Position numbers and translations under genes: made by a program. Below are positions 47,767-57,947 of a stretch of DNA of 64,000 nucleotides, piece after piece (position 1 is the stretch's first letter; the number at the start of each line of letters is the position of its first letter). This DNA is from Acheta domesticus (Eukaryota; Arthropoda; Insecta; Orthoptera; Gryllidae). The stretch lies in assembly GCA_031308135.1 (NCBI GenBank), contig JAHLJT010009419.1:35023221-35087220 (forward strand). The letters run 5' to 3'. Under the pieces are notes generated by a model. The model searched no databases, was not told the origin of the DNA, and saw only the letters and a program-made list of their open reading frames with translations.

Positions 47767-48278
47767 GTGGTACGAACACTCACCAAAATCGGTGACGTCT
47801 GTTGGATTGTGAACGATATTGTACGACCAACAAATTCAAACTGATCGCATGATAGCGGCAAACAAACCGGATATAGTTATCCGGGATTTGGCGAAAAAAT
47901 CGTGTTTACTTATCGATGTTGCTGTACCTTGCGATCAGAACGTCGTTACCAAGGAGGCAGAGAAACGTCTTAAATACAAGAGTTTGGAAATCGAGATCAG
48001 CCGAATGTGCGGCATAAAAGCACAGGTCGTCCCGAAAGTTATCGGAGCTCTGGGATTTGTTCCGCAAAATTTGAGTAAGAACTTGTCTAAACTCCCCGGT
48101 AATTCAAAAGACTGGGAAGTGCAAGAAATTGCTTTATTTGGAACAGTCCACATTTTGCGTAAAGTATTGTAGAGGCACTGATAGTCACCGGATCTGCTCC
48201 TTAGGTAGCTGGTTGCAACCTGGAGTAGATTTTATATTCAGCCGACTCATAAGATCTTTAGTCGTGATGTAATGGAAA
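47765..48278 (+). mobile_element. 5'-truncated non-LTR retrotransposon (R4/Dong-like), C-terminal endonuclease region
   Basis: The + frame from 47765 reads KWYEHSPKSVTSVGL, a TGA stop at 47810-47812, then TILYDQQIQTDRMIAANKPD...LLIDVAVPCDQN...GTVHILRKVL, ending at 48172. The PDIVIRD..(x)n..IDVAVP.D.N pattern matches the restriction-like endonuclease region at the C-terminus of R2/R4-type elements. About 100 bp of 3' untranslated sequence follows and runs into (TAA)n. The copy starts directly at the end of one (TAA)n tract and ends in another; Dong elements are known to insert into TAA repeats. 5' truncation and the internal stop make it dead. It lies about 250 bp upstream of the start codon of the secreted-protein gene. 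Confidence 0.8.
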
Positions 48279-48339
<61 letters not shown>

Positions 48340-48340
48340 T
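48279..48340. repeat. (AAT)n microsatellite
   Basis: About twenty uninterrupted AAT units directly after the retrotransposon 3' end. Confidence 0.97.
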
Positions 48341-48531
48341 TCAGCTCTGGCAGTCAACATTCATTTGCACTCAAAATGCCACAATTTAGCAAAGTTGTAA
48401 TCACGGCTAGGCGGCAGACGTAGGTACGTAAACCAGGGGAGCCGGATGCAATTCCCAGTTAGTGTCATGAATGCTTTGCACAATCTGGAGCGTTGATCAA
48501 GACATGCTCATCGTTCTAGGCGTCCCTTGCG

Positions 48532-49046
48532 ATGTCACCGCGTGCGGTCGTCGCGGTCGCCTGGTTCGTCCTGGGTGTCACCTTGGCGACGGCCACCAAC
48601 GCTTCCTCCGAGTCGTCCCCTCCACCTCCTCCTCCTCCGCCACCGTCGCCTCTCCCGTCACCATTACCGGCTCTGCCGTCTTCGCCGCAGACGCCACCGT
48701 CACCGAAGCCGCCAACGTCTTCGCCAGAGACGCCACCGTCGCCGAACCCGCCACTGCCGTCGGAACTCCCGTCACCATTACCGGCTCTGACCTCGTCACC
48801 GAAGCCGCCGCCACCGCCGCCTCCGCCCGCGTCACCATTCCCGGTGGTGTCGTTTCTGTCGTCGCCCCCGCGCCGCTACGCGCGCTTCCACGCCAACGAC
48901 TCATTGGTGGGGCGGCTCATCAAGTGCTCGCGGCAGGAGAAGGTGTGCTTCGGCTTCAATACGCTCTACTACCCCGAGGAGAGGCGCTGCCTGCGCAAGG
49001 AGGACGCCGGCCTGTTCGTGGGCGACCGCCGCCTCTTTGACGACGG
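48532..49046 (+). CDS. Putative secreted cysteine-rich protein (DUF4789-like), exon 1
   Basis: This exon encodes 171 residues and two bases of the next codon. Residues 1 to about 23 form a signal peptide (hydrophobic core AVVAVAWFVLGVTLA). Residues 30 to about 102 are a proline/serine-rich low-complexity spacer. From 103 the sequence becomes ordered, with Cys at 132, 139 and 153 and the motif FGFNTLYYPEERRC, which recalls the 'LYYP...C' start of arthropod DUF4789-type domains; that family call is from memory of the pattern and is tentative. An in-frame TAG at 48517-48519 makes the ATG at 48532 the first available start. The exon ends GACGACGG before a strong GTGAGT donor at 49047, phase 2. 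Its GC content contrasts sharply with the surroundings. The product is presumably extracellular; function unknown. Confidence 0.7.
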
Positions 49047-49216
49047 GTGAGTAGCGGCTCGCGTGACTCTGTTCGCTACTCCCCGGCGGCGAATTTGGCT
49101 TGATTTTGATATTCAGCTATATGTAGAGAATAACCTTAAGGCCACTAATTTAACTCACTTAGAGCTTCACCAATGTCTGCATTAAGTTCTTGTGTTACAG
49201 CTGTCATTGCAATAGA

Positions 49217-49545
49217 ACACAAAGCTAAGAGGTGTTTTTTTGTTGTTGTTTTTGTTTTTTGTTTTTGTTTTTTGTTTTTGTTTTTTGTTTGTTTGTTTTG
49301 TTTGTTTGTTTTGTTTTTTGTTTGTTTTTGTTTTTGTTTTTTTGTTATTGAAGGTCGCATCAACTACTAGGTCATTAGCGACCACTATCGTGTTTAAAGT
49401 TATGGTATGAAGATGAAACGATATGGTGATGATAGGAGGTGAAAGGACGAACACATATAACCATGCCCGAGTCGGGACTCGAACCCGAGACTCCTCGGTC
49501 CGAGATCACTACTGCTATAGCGATCTCGGCCACGGGGCCGACAAG
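49217..49545 (-). mobile_element. tRNA-derived SINE with (AAAAAC)n-type tail, in intron 1
   Basis: On the - strand the head (49541 to 49466) has a box A-like GTGGCCGAGATCGC and box B GGGTTCGAGTCCCG, resembling a tRNA-Ser type. A short body (CTATCATCACCATATCGTTT) follows, then a long tail of A runs separated by C (seen on + as T/G-rich 49217-49345). Confidence 0.8.
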
Positions 49546-50420
49546 GCTACGAGTATGTTAAAGCCAAATTATGCTGAAACAGCGCTCCAAAGCGCCAAAA
49601 CGTTGGTTATAAGATGACTCTTTTCTAAAACAAGTTGTGAATCAGTTGAACTTTGATGCGGGTCATCCATCGTTTTTGCTTTTCATCTCCTCCAACTTAA
49701 CTCAATTCTCCATCCGAAGTAATTATAACCAGAGAGCAGCTAAGAAAGATTTTAGAAGATTCGAACCGTCGCAAGTCTTGAATAAGCAAACCCTGGGCAG
49801 AAGCGTTCAATGACTTCAGCGATCTGGGTTAAATAAAAATCTTTCAAAAATTACAATTTTTTTCTGATTGGTTCAACTTAGGATGATAGTTGATTGAGAA
49901 GATAACATTCCCAAATTGATGCTTTAATAGAACCAATTGAAAAAGTTTCATTTAGGATCAGAATTATTGATCAAACGTTTTCACGTTATTTGGCTTTTTT
50001 ACCATCTTTACAAATTAATTTTGTAAAGATCTCAACTTTTGAATGACTAATGAAATGCGTGTAAGATTGCGGTTTAAACATGTATTGTAAAACAAAACGT
50101 ATGCTTAATTTAATTAATTCTTCTATAAAATACCAACGCATTTGCTAGACTCAATTCACTGTTTTCCCACGAAGTTGCAATTGATGTTGCTGCAGTGCAT
50201 ATGACCGGGAGGTTCTAAAGGCCGGTTTCACCAAATACTTTTGAAGTATGACATAGTAAAGTCACACTTAATTTGAAGACGCGTTTTAAGTCGTGCTTTG
50301 TTGTTTGTCGTTTCACTATCCTCTTTAGAGCAATTCTTAGCGAAGTATAACTTTAAAACATCCGAAAGTTGGTGGGCAATGCTGGACCCTGGTGAACCAG
50401 CTAGACCATAACCAACTATA

Positions 50421-50591
50421 CTGCGATTTTCGGAACTTTGTTCCTGATAGGAATCAGCTTTTGACGGTTTCATCCAATCGGGAGCTTAAACATCACCATA
50501 GTGACGTCACTATCACGGAATATAAGCTCCTGATTGGACAACAGCGAAACAGCTGCTTCCTGTCAGGGACAAAGGTACGAAAATCGCAGTA
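50421..50591. mobile_element. Palindromic MITE with TACTGCGAT ends, directly 5' of exon 2
   Basis: TA at 50419-50420 and 50592-50593. The ends TACTGCGATTTTCG and CGAAAATCGCAGTA are perfect complements. The centre (CATCCAATCGGGAGCTTAAA...CACCATAGTGACGTCACTAT...GCTCCTGATTGGACAACAG) matches the MITE at 25009-25178. It ends 34 bases before the inferred exon 2 acceptor, so the branch point and any pyrimidine tract of intron 1 must come from the element or lie upstream of it. Confidence 0.85.
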
Positions 50592-50627
50592 TATCTGTGA
50601 GTGAGCGGAGGGCGGGGCGCGTGGCAG

Positions 50628-50991
50628 GCGCGGGCGGCTGGTGGCGGAGCGGCTGCGGTTCCGCGACGCGTGCCCCGGCGCGCGCATGGCGTGGGACGGG
50701 CGCTGCTACTCGCGCGCGGCCGCGCGGCAGCTCTGCGGCTGCGAGGCGCCGCTCACGCGCCACGTGCTGGGCGGCGTCGAGTGCCGCTGCGACGACCCGC
50801 CGCTCACGTCGCGACGCCGCGCGGCCGCCATCGCCGCCGACGTGCAGCAGCCCGAGCAGGAAGGCCTGTGCCGCGTGCCCGACTTGCGCCTGCCGGACTA
50901 CCAGCGGCGCGCGCTCCGCGGCGACACCTCGGGCCTGCTCGTGCCCGTCATGTTCCTGCGCTGCTCCGCCCACCAGGCGGCCTGCTTCCAG
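50628..50991 (+). CDS. Putative secreted cysteine-rich protein (DUF4789-like), exon 2
   Basis: The first base completes the Gly codon left open by exon 1 (GG|G), giving DDG-RGRLVAERLRFRDACPG. The exon then encodes 121 whole codons and ends phase 0 at CTTCCAG before the donor GTATGAG at 50992. Nine cysteines are seen, including DAC, GRC, LCGC, VECRC, GLC, LRC and AAC; the alternation of Gly/Pro-Cys motifs fits a disulphide-rich extracellular domain. Skipping the donor meets TGA at the second codon. The last 66 bases belong to a 121-bp unit repeated three times. Phase agreement with exon 1 and non-repetitive, domain-like sequence support it as a true exon. GC is very high. Confidence 0.65.
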
Positions 50992-51288
50992 GTATGAGAA
51001 GAATTCACGTAAGAACAAGCAAAAGTGACAGTTCGCTAAACAAGTGACCTCGGGCCTGCTCGTGCTCGTCATGTTCCTGCGCTGCTCCGCCCACCAGGCG
51101 GCCTGCTTCCAGGTATGAGAAGAATTCACGTAAGAACAAGCAAAAGTGACAGTTCGCTAAACAAGTGACCTCGGGCCTGCTCGTGCCCGTCATGTTCCTG
51201 CGCTGCTCCGCCCACCAGGCGGCCTGCTTCCAGGTACGAGAAGAATTCACGTAAGAACAAGCGAAAGTGACAGTTCGCTAAACAAGTG
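50926..51288 (+). repeat. 121-bp tandem triplication covering the exon 2 end and its donor
   Basis: ACCTCGGGCCTGCTCGTG starts at 50926, 51047 and 51168, an exact 121-bp period, ending at 51288. Each unit holds the last 66 coding bases, a donor (GTATGAG, GTATGAG, GTACGAG) and 55 intron bases. Copies differ at only a few bases (CTCGTGCTCGTC in copy 2, GTACGAG and GCGAAAG in copy 3), so the duplication is recent. Copies 2 and 3 cannot serve as in-phase exons: TGA lies directly before the CCTCGGG block. Confidence 0.92.
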
Positions 51289-52371
51289 AATATCACGTGT
51301 AAATTCAGAGAAGTATCCCTCCGCCGCGGCAGCTGTTCAGAAACACGTGCACCAGTACGCACCTTACATTCAAGACTCGGTTTTAAAATAAACGCAATCA
51401 CACAAAAAGTAAATTCCATATAATGTGTATAAAAGAAATACATTTTTACAGAAGAGCACATAGCACTGCACTTCCTAATTTCAATTATTTCTCGTGGCGC
51501 ACTATATTTTCGTCGGACGAAGAAAACACAAAAGGAAGCGTCGAAACCATTTACAAGTTAGCCAACTGCAAACGAACGAATTGAGGAAGGAGAGTTCAAT
51601 GGGATCAAGGACACAAGGACCACAGAAACTTCGGTTATGTTGCCAGCACTAGCTGTCAAAATTGCTTCTTCTTACATGAATCTCTCTTTAGAGACTGGCT
51701 TAACAGCTTTTCTTCGATAAGTGTTATCGGAATAACAGTGGACTCGTAATAACGGTTATTAATAAGAGTTGAAAAATAACACGTCCATGATCAGCAACTT
51801 AACATGGCTGTCTGCTAAGAGTTCAATCAGTTGTGGCGACTGCTAAGAGTTATACCAGAAAAAACGAATAACATTGGTAGCACCGTAACGCTTGTGCAGC
51901 TACCTTACGGCGGTTGCTTGCTCTACTTCCCCAAACATGTTTGGGCAGGGACAGAGAAACAGCTGATATGAACGAGAGTCGATGAACTGCCAAGGAAGAA
52001 TATTAATATGAGTGCAAATGCGTACAGAATATTACTAAAATAACAGTGATTCGTGATCAGATTGCAATATTCTTTCGAAAATGCAACATGTTCATAGTGA
52101 AGTGACGGGTGCTAAAAATAATGAGAAGTAGGAACTGTGTTTTGCATACCTACAACTAAAGTAGTAATGACTGTAGAACATAAAATATTATAATGCGAGT
52201 TATTTGCCGGTACTAATTGTATTCTATCGGACTTAGTGGATCTCACATAATCTGTATTGTATAGAAAGAAGTTAACAAACATATTCGACGGATATAACTT
52301 AAAGAACAAACTAACAGAATACGTATACCATAAAATATAAAAATATTGTGGCACATGGAGCGTAATAATGA
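51289..52371. other. Unrecognised sequence (within the inferred intron 2)
   Basis: AT-rich, no supported exon or repeat. Confidence 0.4.
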
Positions 52372-53656
52372 CGAATTATGTTTTTTTTTTCATTTATTCT
52401 AGCTTGGCCATTGGCCCTCTGCAGCCGCATAAGATATATACATTAGAAAGAAATATATACATGAATATTCGGATACATTAGAGGCACTATTCTAGTTTTA
52501 AATATAATGCATTTGCGTGCTTATGTGATATGTCATGAGAAAAGACTCATCGGTTCTACATTATGGGGGATCGAAAAATTCTCTTGGAAGCTTTCTTTTT
52601 AGTCTTTTTCGATGAGGATTCTGTTTACCAATATGAAAGTGAATGGCTGATGGGATCTTTAATATCTTAGGATAGAATTTTGCGGCTAAGAGGGAGAAGT
52701 GGATGGGGATGGGTGTAATGCCAAGTTCGATATGTAATTGCGCATTTGGAATGTACCAGGGAGCTTTAGTAATGATTCGAAGGAATCTATTTTGAAAAAT
52801 TTGAATTTTGTTTATGTTTGTTTTGGCTGCGGCAGCCCAGATTGGGGAAGCATAAGAAAGTATGGGTCGTATCATTGCTTTATAGAGGTGAGTAGCCAGA
52901 TGTAACTGTAGGGGGGATGATTTTTTGAGAATCGGATAGAATTGGTGGACTCTACTAGTCGCTAGAGCTATTCGGTGTTTAATATTTTGCTGCCACGTAA
53001 GTCTTTTGTCAAACAGAACTCCAAGATACTTGACAGTTTTATTGTGAGGAAGCCATGTGATGCTTTGGTTTTGGTATGTGAGATTTGGGGGGACGTCTGG
53101 TCTACGGAGGGTGAATATTTTTGCCTGGCTTTTATTTGGATTTATTTGGATGTGCCATTTTTTGGCCCAGCTGGAGAATAAAGTGAGGTGATGTTGCAAA
53201 TCTTCCACGGCAGAATCGAGATTTCTATTAGAAGAATAAAGTACTGTATCATCAGCAAATAGTGCTATTGCTGTATTTTGAGTGATTGGTATATCCGATG
53301 TGCAAACGTTAAAGTGGGGGAGAGGGTGGAGCCTTGGGGTACTCCTGCTTTGATGGTGAATGGTGCTGAGAGAGCTCCTGGGAGACGTACAGAAAAAGTA
53401 CGCTTATTAAGAAAACTTTCAATGATGCGTGAGAGATATGATGGAGTACCTAAACTGCGTAATTTGAAAATTAACCCTGGGTGCCAAACGGTATCGAATG
53501 CTTTTGCTACATCTAGAAAAACTGCTGCGGTATGCTTGTGGTCATGGAATCCTTCGATGATATCTTCTGTTAGGCGTAAGATTTGATGATACGTAGACAA
53601 AAGGGGTTGGAATCCGAACTGTGTTACCGAATTATGTTGGAACCGAATTATGTTTT
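52372..53656 (-). mobile_element. 5'-truncated Jockey-type LINE with target duplication
   Basis: CGAATTATGTTTT flanks the insertion at 52372-52384 and 53644-53656. On the - strand the element begins in reverse transcriptase (FGFQPLLSTYHQIL) and ends in 3' untranslated sequence and a poly(A) of about 10 (poly T at 52381-52390). The intact target duplication and short decay suggest a young copy. It lies in reverse orientation inside the inferred intron 2. Confidence 0.9.
52561..53600 (-). pseudogene. Reverse transcriptase fragment of the Jockey-type LINE, one frameshift
   Basis: This is the 3' half of ORF2, which copies element RNA into DNA at the target. Seen in order on the - strand: motif A AVFLDVAKAFDTVWH, motif B GVPQGSTLSPTL, a one-base frameshift near 53305 in a TTT run, motif C ALFADDTVLYSS (53230-53265), then the thumb and C-terminal region (SSWAKKWHIQINPNKSQAKI, LGVLFDKRLTW, RPILSYASPIWAAAAK) to a TAA at 52561-52563. 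The endonuclease domain and the first part of RT are missing by 5' truncation. The FADD catalytic box is present but unreachable in one frame. Jockey-clade assignment rests on these motifs and the post-RT sequence. Confidence 0.88.
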
Positions 53657-56090
53657 AATGAATTTATAATTTGAACACTTGTTAATCACGATTGATTACA
53701 TGCAGTGAAACTGTTGTCGTACAAAATGGTTGCCGCGAAAGCTTGAAGTAGTTCGGATTTGGCCCAATAGATTGGACGATATGAACCGATAACAGCCAAT
53801 ATCAGGATAAATGAAATAACAGTTATTTCGCGTAACAGTTAGTAAAAGTTAACTGTTAAGAAATAACAGTTTAGCTGTTAAGGGCACATTCCTACTTCCA
53901 GGTAGCATTCGTTCGCGTTCGCCCACGCACTACACAGGTGGTTCCGTAAGGTTACATGTTTACAGTGCAATCGAAATATCGGTCATTTGTCGCAAGCCAA
54001 TTCGTCCAACTTACTTCCTCCGAAAAACACATCTGTTGGGCGGCGGTCACAGTATATTCAGTTTCGGGGAAATTTTGGTCGGGCAACGTGGAACGTTTGC
54101 GTAAGATACGTCCGAGTGATGGTAAAAAGTCATAGTGAACACAAGCGACATCTTGCAAAGTTGTACGAAAACATTGGCTGGCGGATGAAGATTGATTTCG
54201 TTTGGTTTTGACCGTCCAACGTCGACCGAAGGAAATTTCGTCCAAAATTGTCTTCACCGTGACCGCCGCCTTGCACCCGAAATCCTCCTCATATTACCGT
54301 TTTCCTTTGACCAAGAGTACACTCAACAATGGAGACACAACCGAAGAAGATACTCTCGTCTTTTGTTGTGATGAGAGGTGCTTGAGTGAGATGCGGGGCG
54401 TGAAATCTCATTGTGTTTACTTTCTTCACAAAAAATCACTATTTCACACAGCTTAGATTGCAAAGAAAACTGAAAGAACTGTGGTTTCTAGGAATTTCAC
54501 CATTCGCCGTACAGTACAGATTTGACACTCGGCGGCTACTATCTCTTCTAAAAAATTAAGAAAAACCTTCAGGGAAGAAAATTTTTCTGATGACAATGAG
54601 GTGAAACAAGCAGTTTTTGACCATTGGGCTAACAAAAACTGAAAGGCATAGTATGTTAAAACACTAGAGTGAAAAATAAGTTGAAGTAAAGGATGATTAC
54701 GTTGAATAGTGAGATTATTTTCTCCTTTATATCACAACCGAAGTCAGTGAGACCAGAAACTCACGGAACTCACATCTCACATGCTTGCTGGCGACGAACG
54801 ATTCTGATGTTTTTAAGGAAGGAGCGCGTATGAAGTGTCGCTCCTTTGGTTCCAGAAACCACCCTGCCCGTGCGCATGTTCGCTTAAACTTCGTACTCGT
54901 TCGTCGAAAGCAAGCGTGTAAATTGAATCAAATGAATCACTGACCGCGCGCGATATCATCGGTACATAAGACATTCAACTAAAGAATTGTCATTTGACAA
55001 GGCAACGGTTTTAATCTGCTGAGTGGAACGTATATTTTGCGGACAAAGACAAAGTGTTTTATGGTCATTACAGGGACCCCTTAACCTTAGAAAAGCGGAG
55101 CTGTCCCGATAAAAGGTGAGTAATGGTAGGGCGAGGGTAGAAGAGTCAAACGTGATTTCAGCCGAACCGGCCCAATAGATTCAGCTGAAAATCCGACACG
55201 CTGTCGAAGGTGGGGATCTGTGGGAGCCTATGGGATTCAGATAAGGGCAAAGCGCCAATGCACACAAGGGTAAAATTGTAACGCACTCCGAAAGTGTGTG
55301 AGGCGGTAACAAAAGTATAATCCAATTAGAAGAATTAGTAAACGTCTAAAGTTTCTCCTCTTCAAATTCTTCATGGCTTTTTCTTCTTTCTCTCCACTTC
55401 ATTTCTTATTTTCATTCTCCATCTGCTTCTCTTTCATTTCCTTTCAAAAGTGAAATTCGAAACTTCGCCGAGAATCGGATTCAATTCCATTTCATCTTGC
55501 GGGAGTCTTTGTCGATTTTGCGAAGTTAGTCAAATGGATCAGCCCATCGGCCGGCTGTAAAGATGGGAATGGCGACAAGGTGGGGAAATAAGGATTGTAA
55601 GCAGTCCTTGGCTCAATGTTGCCACGGCAACCGCCTACAATGGACTGGAGGAAACCAGGGAAACGTCCGCTCAAACTCCGGGTTCTAGGTTGTTCATCCA
55701 CGTAATGGAGTCATCCGATCCAGCTGTTACACGTCAGGTAATGTAAATATGCCACCGTCTCGGGACTAGAAACTTCGGCTTTCCGGTCTACAAATTGAAG
55801 ACGATCAATTGACTTGTTTTCACGCATTTGAGCTTTTCACACGTCCTCACACTAATTTTTGTATCACCAATTATTGCATTAAAATTAAATTTTTTTCATG
55901 CATATCATATTTTTTTATGAAACATTTAATACCAAAACAGTAAATGAATCTTAAATAATAAAAACGTATATTACTTTATTTTGAAAAATTATAAATAATA
56001 AAATGTAATACAAATTCTACCCCGTATTTACCAAAGTTACTTTTATTCAATTAAAAAAAGGGGTAAGTATAAATGAATGGTAATACAAAT
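53657..56090. other. Unrecognised sequence (within the inferred intron 2)
   Basis: No clear exon was found, although the phase of exon 3 suggests one may be missing. A fragment near 55130-55240 (CCGAACCGGCCC...GAAAATCCGACACG) resembles a reversed SINE-A head. Otherwise AT-rich. Confidence 0.35.
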
Positions 56091-56139
56091 TCTGCCCCAT
56101 ATTTACCACAGTTACTTTTATTCAATTCAAAAGGGCGTA

Positions 56140-56872
56140 AGTATAAACGGAGGCGCTTTCCTCCTTTATTCTTGTCCCCTCCTCTCCCTTTACATGCATC
56201 CCTGCACACTCACATACAGTATTACTCGTTCACTTTACATTTGCAGACGGCAGAATTAGGAACTAATGTTGTTTTGAAAGTGAAGGCCCGAACACACAAC
56301 CGAGAATACACGAATGGCCCCGATGTCAATCAGTATCTGACCAATCAGCTGTCTCCGAAGGCAACACAAGCGCTACGGACACAGCTGACGAATTATGCCT
56401 TTCTGACAGTGAGCTGGAGTCGGGACCTTAAATGATTAAGGTAATATAAAATAAAATAAATCACACCACAGGCTATTCACAATATTCACGTACAATATTT
56501 GCATTTTTCTTTACACTTATCTACTGCTTATTGGTTATGATCTTGCCCCGCCGCGGTTCTGTGTGCTTTTCACCGCCATCTATATCATATTAAATGGTCA
56601 GTATCTACTGCAGACGCACGTTTCTCATTCAGTCGGCGGTGATCTCATGTAAACAGATCGCAGCGCTCCGTCTGCAAATGTAAAGTGAACGAGTAATATA
56701 GTACTTCACGTGTAGAGAGACCTAGCAGGAGCTTAGAGATTGCCCAACTGACGTGTAGGCCGGCGCCGGACCTCACACTCCAGCGGGGCAGGAACACCGC
56801 TAGCTCCAGTGACATCACATTCGCTTCGCTTACGACTCCACAGAGCACACACCTTAACACGCTCGGAAGCAA
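56140..56872 (+). mobile_element. SINE-A copy, + orientation, split by a MITE
   Basis: Left part 56150-56219 (TTTCCTCCTTTATTCTTGTC..TTACATGCATCCCTGC) and right part 56700-56872 (GAGCTTAGAGATTGCCC, GGCCGGCGCCGGACCTCAC, AACACCGCTAGCTCC, AACACGCTCGGAAGC) together give SINE-A order, with the 475-bp MITE between them. Confidence 0.6.
56222..56696. mobile_element. MITE with TTACTCGTTCACTTTACATT termini
   Basis: TA at 56220-56221 and 56697-56698. The left end TTACTCGTTCACTTTACATT + TGCAGACGG is matched by its exact reverse complement at the right end (56668-56696), a 29-bp inverted repeat. No coding capacity. Confidence 0.88.
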
Positions 56873-56959
56873 AACGATCAGTCCATCGATCAAATCGGCT
56901 TAGAAGACTCAGGGGATCAATTGATGGCGCTGCAGTATATCTAACCAAGAGAGCGTAGG

Positions 56960-57450
56960 ATTCTTGTCTCGAGGGTGGTAGTATTTTCGACCCAAGCTAA
57001 GTCGTATTCAGCCGCTATCTGGAACAGAATTCTAGCGGCCGGCTGCACTGATCAGTAGTTTTACGTGGGTTCTCCGATCAACACCAGGCGATTGCCTGGC
57101 AGGCATAAACAGGAGCAGTAAGAACGCTAACAAACAGGTTGTGCGCGATCTTTTATTCCTCTTCCTGATCCTATCCTCACCCTTTACTTGCACAAACTTA
57201 CATTTACATGTACTACACTACCACATTTAACGCGAGACCAGTCGGGAGCTTCGAGCTTGCCACGGCTATGGAGGTGCATTGCTGGTGAGAGATACCTAGT
57301 TAGGTCGTTTGCAGGCCGACGTGTAGGTCGGCGTCGGATCTTGCCAACCAATGGGGGGGGGAATCGCCACCAACTCCGCGAACAAAACATGCATTACTCT
57401 TACGAGACTAATGATCTTAGAAGTCGACGCGCCCGGAAGCCCTAGTCAAG
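56960..57450 (+). mobile_element. SINE-A copy, + orientation
   Basis: Ordered blocks: GGTAGTATTTTCGAC (56987), CTAGCGGCCGGCTGCACTG, TCTCCGATCAACACCAGGCG, GCGCGATCTTTTATTCCTC, TTACATGTACTACACTACCA, TCGGGAGCTTCGAGC, GGTCGGCGTCGGATCTTGCC, AATCGCCACCAACTCCGC, AAAACATGCATTACTC, ACGCGCCCGGAAGCC. No box B survives in the head. Nearly complete. Confidence 0.68.
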
Positions 57451-57690
57451 TGTTGTCAAGGTCGATGCCACGAACGGGAGTCCGTGGCAGGAGGGCCACA
57501 ACGAAATCGCCCCTCCACGTAATTCATTACCCCGCCACCAGAGCCAACGCCATCCCTAATGTAAAACGGCGGTGTTACTACTACTCATAATAGTTCCCTT
57601 TTCCCGACGCTAGTTGCGCAGAGAAACTCGTGGCATACTACGACGCGCGCCACAGCCAGCAGTAGAAGACCTTGACACACCACTGCCCTA

Positions 57691-57943
57691 TACTGCGATT
57701 TCTCTAACTCCGTCCCTCAAGGTTACTCAAATCCCATCTTCGCGATGGGATTTGCAGTCTTTTCACGTCTTTTCTCGGTCTTGCCGATAGAAGTCGCATG
57801 ATCGCAAGTACTGCTTCATACGGACGCGATCGTGCGAAATCTAACGGAACGGCTGAAAAAGACGCGAAATGCCGTGACATATTCCATCGCGAAGATGGAA
57901 TTTGAGTGGCCTTGAGGGACGCAGTTACAGAAATCGCAATTGT
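57691..57943. mobile_element. Palindromic MITE, TACTGCGAT family (copy 2), abutting exon 3
   Basis: TA at 57689-57690. The left end TACTGCGATTTCTCTAAC is good; the right end is eroded (AGAAATCGCAATTGTA). Arms match those of the 22.1-kb and 62.1-kb copies (CATCTTCGCGATGGGATTTG against ATTCCATCGCGAAGATGG). It ends within about 5-27 bases of the possible starts of exon 3. Confidence 0.82.
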
Positions 57944-57947
57944 AAAG

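Larger units (their letters stand above)
49047..50627 (+). other. Intron 1 (inferred) with SINE and MITE insertions
   Basis: Bounded by GTGAGT at 49047 and GTGGCAG at 50621-50627. It contains a SINE (49217-49545) and a MITE (50421-50591), otherwise AT-rich sequence. The 34 bases between the MITE and the acceptor are purine-rich with no polypyrimidine tract, so the acceptor is weak. Its choice rests on phase: of the AGs between the MITE and the coding part, only this one restores the frame. Confidence 0.6.

Noticed and set aside
49466..49541. A functional tRNA-Ser gene on the - strand
   Set aside because: It is joined to a SINE body and a long A/C tail; it is the head of a retroposon.
51045..51233. 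Second and third copies of the exon 2 end as extra coding exons
   Set aside because: Each copy is preceded in phase by TGA just before CCTCGGG, so an exon starting at the AAG there would stop at once in the needed phase.
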